A stretch of DNA of 32,133 nucleotides, from assembly GCA_021776775.1 (NCBI GenBank), contig JAJFFE010000167.1, positions 1-32,133 of the forward strand, read 5' to 3'. This document shows, piece after piece, positions 22,770-30,045 of this stretch (position 1 is the first letter of the stretch; each line of letters opens with the position of its first letter). The translations under genes and the position numbers were made by a program. The DNA comes from Planctomycetota bacterium (GTDB taxonomy: Bacteria > Planctomycetota > UBA8108 > UBA1146 > JAJFFE01). Below the pieces are notes generated by a model. That model was not told the DNA's origin and ran no database searches. It saw nothing but the letters and a program-made list of their open reading frames with translations.

Positions 22770-23518
22770 CGGCCGAATCGCAGTCGGTCGAAGGCTCTGA
22801 CTCGGTCCGGTGTTGCGACGCCATCGACGGTCTCAAGAGTCTCGGTGACAGCTCCGTCGACTTGATCGTCACAGATCCCCCTTACAACTTGGCGGCGCCG
22901 GGGCGGTCGACAAAGCTCCGAGGTAAGGTCGTTCCGACCATGAAGGCTTGGGGCGCATGGGACCATCGCCACCCGTTCGACCACGATTTGCTCATTCTTC
23001 AGGTGCTCCGCGAGTCTTGGCGTGTCCTGAAGCCCGGCGGCGCGCTGTACATGTTCAGCTCCACGCAGAACGCGGGGTACTTCGTCCGAAAAGCCGAGGA
23101 ACGGGGATTCGTGTTTCGGTCTCAGCTCGCGTTGATCAAGAAGAACCCGCTTCCAAGTTGGTCGAAGTCGAGCTGGCGATCTGCCCACGAAGTTTGCTTC
23201 TACGTCACGAAGGGACGACCGACGACGTTCAACTTCCTGTCGCAGAGCGAGCTCGTGAATGTGTACTCACACTGGTCCCGGAAGAAAGAGACGCGGCACC
23301 CGACCGAGAAGCCGCTCGAGCTTATTGAGAGGATCGTTCGCGTGAGCTCCAGCACCGGAGATCTCGTCGTCGATCCGTTTCTGGGGTCCGGAACGACGGC
23401 GGTCGCGGCGAAGAAGCTGGGACGTCGATTCGTCGGTTTCGATCTCAGCGAGGAGTACTTGGCAATGGCCCGAGACCGGTTGTCTCGATTGCAACCGGAG
23501 AGCGCGAAGAGTGCGTAG
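22766..23518 (+). CDS. DNA adenine-N6/cytosine-N4 methyltransferase, beta class
   Basis: 250 residues. Catalytic DPPY (37-40) comes before the SAM-binding DPFLGSGTT (203-211), with HPTEKP (178-183) between them; this order defines the beta class. The target-recognition segment is short (about 45-65 and 120-175). The length fits a solitary or type II-like enzyme. No separate restriction endonuclease gene is adjacent, so it may be an orphan enzyme, or act with the nuclease-like ATPase which, without the cassette, would be its near neighbour. It overlaps the regulator gene by 4 nt upstream and the convergent integrase gene by 74 nt downstream. Confidence 0.88.
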   Translation: MTAESQSVEGSDSVRCCDAIDGLKSLGDSSVDLIVTDPPYNLAAPGRSTKLRGKVVPTMKAWGAWDHRHPFDHDLLILQVLRESWRVLKPGGALYMFSSTQNAGYFVRKAEERGFVFRSQLALIKKNPLPSWSKSSWRSAHEVCFYVTKGRPTTFNFLSQSELVNVYSHWSRKKETRHPTEKPLELIERIVRVSSSTGDLVVDPFLGSGTTAVAAKKLGRRFVGFDLSEEYLAMARDRLSRLQPESAKSA

Positions 23519-24866
23519 CCGCCGGGCCGACACCGGCGACGGTCGTCGTAGGGATCGAAGCTGAGGCCGGGCTCACGATTGAAGATCCACTGTCTTTCTG
23601 AAGTAGCGAGGAGTACGCCGTAGCGAATGCTTGCAGGACAGGGATGTCCTTTTTCTCGAGTGCCACGCTGAGTTGACGACATTGCTCATACATGATGCGC
23701 TGAAGCCGCTCGGTTTCTTCGACGCGCTGCTCGGTGATCGTGACGAACGCCGGGTCGACCAGGACCGCCCGGCATTGGGCGCAGAACTCCTCGTTGGGGG
23801 CGTTGGGCTGCTGGCACTTGGGGCAGTCCGTCAGCGCGATCTCGCGGCTGAGATCTTCGGCTGGGGCTCTGCCGTTGAGGTGGAGTTGCGTGTTGAGGAT
23901 GTCTCGATCCTGAATGAACGTGTACGCCCGAATTGCGTTGCCGCCGACAGTCTGTCCGACGATGGCCTGGATCTGCGCCGTCGTGATTCGGGGGTCGCAC
24001 ATCTTTCGAGTGATCCAGCTTCGACGCAGCGACAGTGCCGTGAGCTCGTCAAGCCGCATCCGCTTGCGGAGTCTGCTGAAGAATATCGCGACGGCTGTGT
24101 CGGTGAGCTTCTCGCCGTACTGATTCAGGAAGACGAAGTCGTCCGGTCCGTTCTTCTTGGTTTCGGTCGTGTTCTTCCGCCTTTTTTCACGTTGCCATCG
24201 CAGGAAGTAGGGGGCGGACTTGAGGATTCGCACGGGGCGGCTTGCGCCGTCGCTCGCGTCCTTCGCCGTCGTGATCTGGAAGTAGTAGCCGTACTGGTCT
24301 TTCTCGAGTTGCCCCCAGGTGAGTCGTCGGAGTTCGCACGGTCGAGCTCCCGAGTCGAGGCCGAGGTAGGCGAGGAAGAACCGCCACATGGGATCGGTGG
24401 TGTGCTCGATCATCTCAACGATCTCGTCCTCGGAGAAGATCCGGCGCCGAATTGAGCCGTGCTTGGCCTTCGGACGCTTCAGAAACTTCAGGACGAGTGG
24501 CTGGAACACGCCGTCGCCGTACCAGTGCTTGAACGCGACCTTGACGGTCGCGACGAGGCAGCGAATTGTCTCGTCCGAGTAGTCGGAGTCGTTAATGATC
24601 CGCGACGCCTTCTTCATGAGGAGTCGGGACTCGGTCGTGAGCTTGCCGTCGACTTCCTCGTTGAGCTTATCGAAGTCACACTCGATCACATTCGCGAAGA
24701 GCCAGAGGAACCGCTCGTAGTTCGCGTGTCGGTGTGGGTGGACCTCGCCCGCAGTCGACTCAAGGAACTCTTCGATCATCATCCTGTTCTTGGGAGTGAT
24801 CTGGAGGTACTCCTGGAATCGGCGTCCTTGTTGGGGTCGGTTGTTTTTTTTGAGTTCGGTTTTCAT
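23445..24866 (-). CDS. Tyrosine integrase with C-terminal zinc ribbon (archaeal style)
   Basis: 473 residues; ATG at 24866. An N-terminal SAM-like helical domain (about 15-130) leads to a catalytic domain with Arg175 (GARPCELRRL), Arg281 (SLRRSWITRKM) and nucleophile Tyr315 (IRAYTFIQDRD). The two catalytic His positions of the family look replaced (Leu278 and Gln305), a pattern seen in divergent integrases. After the catalytic core there is a zinc ribbon CPKC...FCAQC (Cys348, 351, 362, 365) and a coiled coil, an architecture familiar from archaeal integrases. A CTTAAG box begins 29 nt before the start and there is little Shine-Dalgarno signal. It probably moves this island; direct repeats just upstream could be its binding sites. 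Its last 24 codons overlap the methyltransferase gene on the other strand. Confidence 0.85.
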   Translation of the reverse strand: MKTELKKNNRPQQGRRFQEYLQITPKNRMMIEEFLESTAGEVHPHRHANYERFLWLFANVIECDFDKLNEEVDGKLTTESRLLMKKASRIINDSDYSDETIRCLVATVKVAFKHWYGDGVFQPLVLKFLKRPKAKHGSIRRRIFSEDEIVEMIEHTTDPMWRFFLAYLGLDSGARPCELRRLTWGQLEKDQYGYYFQITTAKDASDGASRPVRILKSAPYFLRWQREKRRKNTTETKKNGPDDFVFLNQYGEKLTDTAVAIFFSRLRKRMRLDELTALSLRRSWITRKMCDPRITTAQIQAIVGQTVGGNAIRAYTFIQDRDILNTQLHLNGRAPAEDLSREIALTDCPKCQQPNAPNEEFCAQCRAVLVDPAFVTITEQRVEETERLQRIMYEQCRQLSVALEKKDIPVLQAFATAYSSLLQKDSGSSIVSPASASIPTTTVAGVGPAATHSSRSPVAIETTGLGPLPSTPR

Positions 24867-24889
24867 GGTCCTGTATTTGAGTTTGGGTT

Positions 24890-24895
24890 CTTAAG
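24890..24895 (-). promoter_or_regulatory. CTTAAG box before the integrase
   Basis: CTTAAG begins 29 nt before the integrase ATG on the minus strand. Same sequence and distance as the boxes at 14849, 25343 and 28578. Confidence 0.5.
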
Positions 24896-25187
24896 GAATC
24901 ACCTGTCGTGCCTGATCGGGGCACCTGACCCGGCGGATGCATGCCCCCGCCGGGGATCGATCGACCGGGTTAGGATCTCGGTTTTGCGCGATGGGCTTCG
25001 AACCCGAGTGATGCATGCCCCTACCGGGAATAGATCGAGCGTGTAAGGTTCCCGTCCTGCGACGGCGACTCTTTGCGTTCAAAGAAGTGAAACCGACTTT
25101 AAGTAGTTTTCGGTCGGCTGACGTCTCCTGGCCGAGGGGAGGGCAAGTCAGGCGATCATTCAAGAAGCCGGGGCTCGGCCATTGTGC
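24896..25187. other. Divergent intergenic region between integrase and small-gene pair
   Basis: About 290 bp with no gene. It holds the CTTAAG box of the integrase at its left edge, the two 39-bp repeats, and a TTTAAGTAG element (25098-25106) flanked by CCGAC (25093-25097) and GTCGG (25112-25116), which could be the promoter of the rightward small genes with a leader of about 60 nt. Confidence 0.4.
24936..25048. repeat. Two direct repeat units upstream of the integrase
   Basis: GATGCATGCCCC opens each unit (24936-24974 and 25010-25048). By hand alignment 32 of 39 positions agree and the period is 74 bp. Each unit is preceded by GGG-N7-CCC, able to form a small hairpin (around 24920 and 24997). 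The units lie in the divergent spacer between the integrase and the small-gene pair, so they could be integrase arm sites, an attachment site, or operators. The right one contains CTTCGAA, like a tRNA T loop, but no tRNA is present. Confidence 0.55.
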
Positions 25188-25376
25188 ATGACAGACGACA
25201 ACCGGGTTCAGAGCTTCGACGCCTCCACGGATTACGCCGAACTCCTCAAGCGCCTGCTAGGCGAGGCGCTGGCGGGACTGGATTTGTTGACGTCGAAACC
25301 GAAGCCCAGCGAAGTGCCGGCGCCAGCTTCATCGGGTGGAGGCTTAAGTACTGCGAGGTCTACTCGTTCAGAATGA
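25188..25376 (+). CDS. Small hypothetical protein
   Basis: 62 residues. An acidic N-terminus (MTDDN), one amphipathic helix (YAELLKRLLGEALAGLDLL, residues 17-35) and a disordered Pro/Ser/Thr tail. Its stop overlaps the start of the next small gene as ATGA, which supports real translation of both. A weak ATTCAAG element lies 30 nt before the ATG and no ribosome site is visible. No family is recognised. It could be an antitoxin-like or adaptor partner of the zinc-binding protein, or a leader-type peptide for the radical SAM enzyme downstream; neither is shown. Confidence 0.5.
   Translation: MTDDNRVQSFDASTDYAELLKRLLGEALAGLDLLTSKPKPSEVPAPASSGGGLSTARSTRSE
25343..25348 (+). promoter_or_regulatory. 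CTTAAG box inside the first small gene
   Basis: CTTAAG (followed by TAC) begins 30 nt before the ATG at 25373. It may give the second small gene its own promoter in addition to coupling with the first. The box at 28578 is also followed by TAC. Confidence 0.4.
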
Positions 25377-25564
25377 AATGCACCAAGTGTCACGCCAAGA
25401 TGCGACAGGGCGGGAGTGCCCTTCGGCTGGAAGAGGGTCTGATGGGCGTCGAAGACTTTGTCGGACTCGACAAGCCGTTGATCTTTTGCTCGGAGGATTG
25501 CCTCGCCGAGTTCGCCCGGCGGGGTCGGAGGAAGCCTGTTGAGCTCAAGCGGAAGGTCCCGTAA
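25373..25564 (+). CDS. Small zinc-ribbon-like protein
   Basis: 63 residues. CTKC near the start (residues 3-6) and CSEDC (about 40-44, in IFCSEDCLAEFARRG) form a four-Cys treble-clef or TRASH-like zinc site; the second half resembles the FCSxxC helix of such domains. The C-terminus is basic (RRGRRKPVELKRK), consistent with nucleic acid binding. It starts by ATGA overlap with the 62-residue gene and has a CTTAAG box 30 nt upstream. A small regulator is the simplest reading. Confidence 0.6.
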   Translation: MKCTKCHAKMRQGGSALRLEEGLMGVEDFVGLDKPLIFCSEDCLAEFARRGRRKPVELKRKVP

Positions 25565-26107
25565 CCGGAGCGGCGGTATCGTCGGCGGACCGTAGACTGT
25601 GACGTTTGCACTGATTCACAGCGCCTTGTCTTCGACGTAGGGAACCCAGCTGGGCTCAGGTGTCAGCGATGGTTTGAGAACCGCGGCTATTCGATGGTCA
25701 CCCCGCTACCCTGCCGAAGTCGAAGTAACTCCATACCCCGCCGCGGCCAGCGACGATCGGCCCAGTGCACGCCACGGCCTCCTGTGAGACTTACGGCCAT
25801 CGAATAACCGTGGTTCTGGCCATCGCCAACACTACAGGGCCCGACCGGCTGGAACGAATGGAGAAGAGCCGACAAGCGTCCGCGATGTAGCCAGCCGCGA
25901 GCTGAGCATGACACGAAGCCGCGGCGACTGTGGGGAGTCGGCCTTCTGAGGCACGCGCTGTAGCCAAGGCCGGTGCGGATCGGAAGGAGACTTCTGGTAG
26001 AATGCTCGGGTAGTCGGACGGATACTCGTCGCGGGCTGGGACGTGATGTCGTGGTGGACAGCACGTCGCATCGCGGCTGGATGCACTCGAAACAAATTGG
26101 CGGTGCC
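25565..26107. other. Intergenic region with a long hairpin
   Basis: About 540 bp between the zinc-ribbon gene and the radical SAM gene. Long antisense frames cross it, but their composition (Arg/Ser/Pro-rich, no motifs) marks them as non-coding. The main structure is the inverted repeat at 25677-25817. TAGAAT near 25998 could be a -10 element for the radical SAM gene, with no clear -35. Confidence 0.45.
25677..25817. repeat. Inverted repeat able to form a 23-bp stem
   Basis: The left arm 25677-25699 (AGAACCGCGGCTATTCGATGG...) pairs with the right arm 25795-25817. Twenty of 23 positions match; two of the three differences become G-U pairs in RNA and one is a C-A mismatch. The loop is 95 nt and itself GC-rich with an internal GGCC...GGCC stem. 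Differences that preserve pairing point to an RNA structure or to a small transposable element with terminal inverted repeats. Confidence 0.55.
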
Positions 26108-28582
26108 ATGACGACAGCAGAGTTCTGGCAGTCTCGCGGTCGACGAGCGGGTGATCCATTTCCCAGTCCCGAGTACGCGTCGCGTAACGCTCGCGAGCAG
26201 TACGACTCGTTCAATTCGCACGATGCGTTCAATCCCTACGACAGCCTGCGGCCGGTGATCGACCCGGCTCAGGTGCGTCAACGGCCGACGCTCCTGCGGA
26301 TGGAGGCCTTCGGCGCGTCGATATGCCTTCCTTCTGGGGACATCCTCCGTGCAAACCGAGAAGGAGCACGTGTGCTCCAGGGCTACGCTGAACGGTCAGG
26401 TAGCAGTACCTTCGAGCCGGCCGTGGTGGGGACCGACCCGTCGTCGTTGAAGGATCTTGGGGAGATCCGTGTAGTCGGTCAGCAACACCCGCGTTCTCGG
26501 TGGCTTGCGGCTCCAGACACAGTTTATCTGTATCCTTCGCTGGCGTGCAATCTGGAGAAGATCTGTTCTAAGTGCTACGTCTCGTTCAAGAATGAGCGGT
26601 ACCGTGGGAAGAAGTTACCGCTTCAAACAATTAGAAACGTACTCAAGCGGCTCGCCGAGCTTGGGACGTTTCAGTTGATTCTACTGGGTGGTGAGCCGAT
26701 CTCGAATCCGGACTTCTTTCCTATTCTGGAGATGGCAAACCAGTATCCGTTCATCGTCAGTTGTTCGACAAATGCGACTCTCATGACGCCTGGTCGAGCT
26801 GAGCAATTGGGCCAGCTGGTCGATCGGGTGCAGGTCTCTCTCGACGGCGCTTCGGAAACTGATTCTGAGATCTTGAAAGGCAGAGGCACCCACCGCCAGA
26901 CTCTGATCGGCCTGGATCTCCTATGTGCTCAACCACTCAGTATCATTCTGAGTTGCGTTCTGACTCCGCACAACTCGACAGACGAAGCGATTCGACGATT
27001 TTTGGAGTTCGCTCGCGAACGGGGAATTCAGAGTGTCAACCTGTTGCAATACTACCCGAGCGGAGATCGACCCAACTGGAATCGTATCCTCGATTACACC
27101 CAGAACCGAGCGGTGCAACGAATCGTCTGGCGACTGGCACCGGAGTTTCCTGACGTCAACATCTCTGCTGAGATGGGCTTCGGTTTTCTTGAACGACGTC
27201 CTGACTTGGGCCGGAGAAAGGACCCCACGTGCCTGGGATGCGACTGCGGGCGCCGCAGAATCTCGATCTACCCGAATGGAGACATTGTTCCATGCGATTT
27301 CCTCGCGCAAGACAACGTTTTCGTCGCCGGTAACGTACACAGGCAAGATCTTCTTGAAGTCTGGGAGACCTCAAGTGTTCTTTGGGAGTTCAGAGAACGA
27401 TCCGGTTCAGACATCGAGCCGTGCGCGAAGTGCGAGTATCGCCGGCAATGCTCTGCAGGCTGTGCCGCGATGTCTTGGCGAGCAAACGGAGCGATCGAGA
27501 GTGCGGACCCTCGGTGTCCGTTCGTGTCTGGGCAGGCGGTCACGTCCGAAAAGGCATCCATGGCTGGTGCCCGACCCAAGGACGAGGTTCAACTTCTTGA
27601 TCCACGCCTCCGTACTCACTACCAGAACGGATTCAAACTGTTCGTGTTTGACCGTGTGTTTGCTGAGTCGTTCGCTGAGCGCCTGAAGGCCGGCCTATGC
27701 GAACTCAAATGGCAACGTGTTGAAACGCGTCTTTATGACCAGTACGAAGCCGACCTATTAGGCTTTGGCGAGCAAGTTCCAGGGATCCGAGTCGTTGTTG
27801 ACCAGCTGATCAGACTAGTAGAGTGCGTAACAGGGCATATCGTCGTCGGGCCGGTTACGGCCGTTGCGCATCGATTGACGAGGGGTCAGTTGATTCGACC
27901 CCATACAGATGAGAGTGCACGTGCCGAGACCTATCGAATTGTAGTGACACTTCCAAACAACTCCGACGGCCTGAAGGGGGGCGATCTCGAATATCTGGAC
28001 GGGAATGGGTGTGTCGTCAGTGCGTTGTCGCCAGAATTCAACAGCGGTTGCCTGTTTCAGATCAACGAGAGCAGCATGCATCGAGTGACGAGGGTTCGAG
28101 CGTCAGCCCGAGAGTCAGTCGTGGTGTCATTCTCAACCGAGCCCAGCCGAGGAAGTGCTTCAACGCGGTTGCCGTTCGTCTCCACCCGCGACGTTGACGA
28201 CGCCCGCAAAACGGCTGCCGCACACGGCGTTCCTCAGTCCGTCTTCGAGTCGCAGTACGACTACCGAGTTTGGCGTAACGCGGACGAGTTGATACGGCAG
28301 TGCGGTCCCCTGCACAACGCTCCGCCCAAGCTCCGATATGAGCGGGGGCACTCGAATACGGACTTCCGAGGGGGACAAGCCAAGGGGACCGATCGGGACC
28401 GAATCAGCGCGCTGGAAAGGGCGCCGTATCTAACGCTTCCGATCCTGGTGCAAGATCGAACCGGTCGGATGGCTGTAGCAGACGGAAGTCACCGGATCAG
28501 CTACTTCACCGAGAACGGGACGGAGATTCATGGGGCAGTCTTTAAGTCGGACGACATTTGGTCATGTCGGGGGAAAGCTTAA
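26108..28582 (+). CDS. PqqD-like / radical SAM-SPASM / 2OG-Fe(II) dioxygenase / ParB-like fusion enzyme
   Basis: 824 residues from the ATG at 26108. Domains: a PqqD-like peptide-binding segment (about 61-100; RMEAFGASICLPSGDILRAN, GARVLQGY); radical SAM core with SLACNLEKICSKCY (Cys147, 153, 156, a CX5CX2C form instead of CX3CX2C) and GGEP (194-197); SPASM cluster region with Cys375, 378, 380, 396, 439, 442, 448, 452, 470; a 2-oxoglutarate/Fe(II) dioxygenase with HTD (His599, Asp601), His658 and Arg668; and a ParB/sulfiredoxin-like tail with VADGSHR (790-796). PqqD and SPASM point to modification of a ribosomal peptide or protein; the dioxygenase would add a second reaction such as hydroxylation. 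No precursor peptide is certain. The ribosome site is weak. Confidence 0.82.
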   Translation: MTTAEFWQSRGRRAGDPFPSPEYASRNAREQYDSFNSHDAFNPYDSLRPVIDPAQVRQRPTLLRMEAFGASICLPSGDILRANREGARVLQGYAERSGSSTFEPAVVGTDPSSLKDLGEIRVVGQQHPRSRWLAAPDTVYLYPSLACNLEKICSKCYVSFKNERYRGKKLPLQTIRNVLKRLAELGTFQLILLGGEPISNPDFFPILEMANQYPFIVSCSTNATLMTPGRAEQLGQLVDRVQVSLDGASETDSEILKGRGTHRQTLIGLDLLCAQPLSIILSCVLTPHNSTDEAIRRFLEFARERGIQSVNLLQYYPSGDRPNWNRILDYTQNRAVQRIVWRLAPEFPDVNISAEMGFGFLERRPDLGRRKDPTCLGCDCGRRRISIYPNGDIVPCDFLAQDNVFVAGNVHRQDLLEVWETSSVLWEFRERSGSDIEPCAKCEYRRQCSAGCAAMSWRANGAIESADPRCPFVSGQAVTSEKASMAGARPKDEVQLLDPRLRTHYQNGFKLFVFDRVFAESFAERLKAGLCELKWQRVETRLYDQYEADLLGFGEQVPGIRVVVDQLIRLVECVTGHIVVGPVTAVAHRLTRGQLIRPHTDESARAETYRIVVTLPNNSDGLKGGDLEYLDGNGCVVSALSPEFNSGCLFQINESSMHRVTRVRASARESVVVSFSTEPSRGSASTRLPFVSTRDVDDARKTAAAHGVPQSVFESQYDYRVWRNADELIRQCGPLHNAPPKLRYERGHSNTDFRGGQAKGTDRDRISALERAPYLTLPILVQDRTGRMAVADGSHRISYFTENGTEIHGAVFKSDDIWSCRGKA

Positions 28583-28583
28583 G
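28578..28583 (+). promoter_or_regulatory. CTTAAG box before the SLOG gene
   Basis: CTTAAG (followed by TAC) covers the stop codon of the radical SAM gene and begins 29 nt before the ATG at 28607. It can give the SLOG gene its own promoter although only 24 nt separate the two genes. GGAG 4 nt before the ATG could act as a ribosome site as well. Confidence 0.45.
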
Positions 28584-28606
28584 TACCCGGGCGCCGTTGG
28601 AGCCTC

Positions 28607-29482
28607 ATGAGTCCCGCTGAGAAACCTATCCGACAGTCTAGCCGCTCGTCCAACGCGCAAGGTACCGAAGGCAGGCTAAGGATCTTGTTCCAGGGAAGCC
28701 ACGTGGCAACCCAGCAGCGGTCCGATCCTCCCTACTTGCTTGAGAAGGCCCGGTCGATCGCACGGGCGCTCGGACGTTCCATCATTGAGAGTGATTTCGA
28801 TTTGGTGCTCACCGGAGCTTGCAACCTGGATCGAGAAATCGGTGCAGAAGCCATCGCGGCGTGTCAGGACAAGGGCCTAGAGCCGAGAGATCGGATTCGG
28901 ACGTACTTGATTGTGAAGAAGCCTGGGAGCGAGCCGAGGGGCTACGGCTCACTTGTCGAGAGTACTCTTAGGTACTGGCAGCAGTTGCGGACACAGCTCG
29001 TTCGAGAAGTGGACGCAGTAGTGACGATATCTGGTGGCAAGGGCGTCGCAGACGCGATTGACAAGGCCGAGCTACTCGGAGTCCTGGCGTTTCCAATCGC
29101 AACCGCAGGCGGAGCGAGCCACAGTGAGTGGCAACGGTTGAGGGACGCTGGCTATGGAAATCACGAACCCGGTGACATCGAGTTTCTGGCGGACATAGGA
29201 CTTCAGCCCGATGACCTGGCTACGAGGATTTGCGATGAGTGCCGATCCCACGCCCGCGGATCCTCCGAGAGTCCGCAGAAGCCCCCCGGTTCTTCCGACG
29301 AAGAACGATCGATGCCGATGGAGCTCAAGGAGCTCGCACGCCGATTCCAGCCGAACATGGGCCCTCGAAAGTTCAAGGACATAGCCCGAGAGCGCTACGG
29401 TCTGGAGCAGATGTCGCGCAAGCGATGGACGGTACGTTTGGACCTCATGGACCCGGCCACTCGAGTTCGGTTCGAGCGCTGA
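28607..29482 (+). CDS. SLOG-like nucleotide-sensing protein with a C-terminal shared module
   Basis: 291 residues. Residues 24-205 have the Rossmann-like pattern of the SLOG (SMF/DprA-LOG) superfamily: RILFQGS, SDFDLVLTGACNLDREIGAEAI, DAVVTISGGKGVADAIDKAE, VLAFPIATAGG. SLOG domains bind nucleotide-like ligands and serve as sensors in bacterial immunity (for example in ThsA) or as nucleoside-processing enzymes. A Ser/Pro linker follows (215-237). Residues 238-291 (MELKELARRF ... RLDLMDPATRVRFER) form a separate small helical module found again as an independent protein at 30326, with 31 of 54 identical residues. This shared module may bring the two proteins together, as effector-associated domains do. 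The gene follows the radical SAM fusion by 24 nt. Confidence 0.7.
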   Translation: MSPAEKPIRQSSRSSNAQGTEGRLRILFQGSHVATQQRSDPPYLLEKARSIARALGRSIIESDFDLVLTGACNLDREIGAEAIAACQDKGLEPRDRIRTYLIVKKPGSEPRGYGSLVESTLRYWQQLRTQLVREVDAVVTISGGKGVADAIDKAELLGVLAFPIATAGGASHSEWQRLRDAGYGNHEPGDIEFLADIGLQPDDLATRICDECRSHARGSSESPQKPPGSSDEERSMPMELKELARRFQPNMGPRKFKDIARERYGLEQMSRKRWTVRLDLMDPATRVRFER

Positions 29483-30045
29483 CTACCCATGGCCAACAGC
29501 ACCGAAGCGCCAGTGACTCCGCCGTTCGCAAGATTCCAGTTGCGGTCTATTCGGGCGTTTTCACTCCGATTCCCTCTTGTTTCGTGAGCACCGCCGCAAC
29601 CCGGGGGTTCACTTGCTTTCTTCGTGGCCTTCGGCTTTGAAGCGAATCGGTGGCAGCGCGCCAGCGTGCTAGCGTGGGTAACGGGCGTGGTTGTGTGACT
29701 CTCCCGTTTTCTCGGAGTGCGCTGGGCGTAATGGGATCAATCACTTCTGCGGTCGAGACCTCCATTCTTCTCTCGTCGCCTTCACGGCGCGGGCCGGGCA
29801 TTCGTGTCAAGGGTCACGAGGTCAGAGCACAGCTGATGAGCCGATGCGCGCGATGAGCTCAAGTTGTGATTAGGGCCCATTTCTGCCCGTTGCTTCCCAA
29901 TGTGTTCCATTGTGACCGATTGGGCTGGCGGCCAGTTCACCCTGCCCCGCGGCCGTGGCAAGCTCGGAGCGTCGGCGGGTGGATCGCTCTCGTTTGGGCG
30001 GCACGTGGACGCATTAGGAAAACGGTCTGCTGAAAGGGGGCCTGC
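29483..30045. other. Intergenic region
   Basis: About 560 bp without a supported gene. A short frame at 29490 (32 codons) and some longer antisense frames have no ribosome site or motif. CAATG-TGTTC-CATTG (29898-29912), nested in a wider CCCAAT...ATTGGG repeat (29896-29924), is a candidate operator for the following operon. ATTAGGAAAAC (30013-30023) is an AT-rich promoter-like stretch before the GTG at 30046. Confidence 0.4.

Noticed and set aside
24990..25020. GGGCTTCGAACCC, like a tRNA T arm
   Set aside because: No acceptor, D or anticodon arms on either strand; better explained as part of the direct repeat unit.
24936..25048. Possible CRISPR array
   Set aside because: Only two units, 82% identical, no cas genes. 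It does not meet the pattern of an array.
25188..25376. RiPP precursor for the radical SAM fusion enzyme
   Set aside because: Attractive by position, but 730 bp away, coupled to a zinc-ribbon gene instead, and with no obvious core motif. Kept only as a possibility in the gene entry.
25687..26232. 181-codon frame on the minus strand between the zinc-ribbon and radical SAM genes
   Set aside because: Arg/Ser/Pro composition, no motifs, and it crosses both the hairpin and the start of the radical SAM gene. Treated as a chance open frame.
28607..29482. TIR-domain effector
   Set aside because: The glycine-rich VTISGGKGVADAI and TGACNLDREIG pattern fits SLOG/LOG-type folds; no TIR catalytic Glu context is visible.
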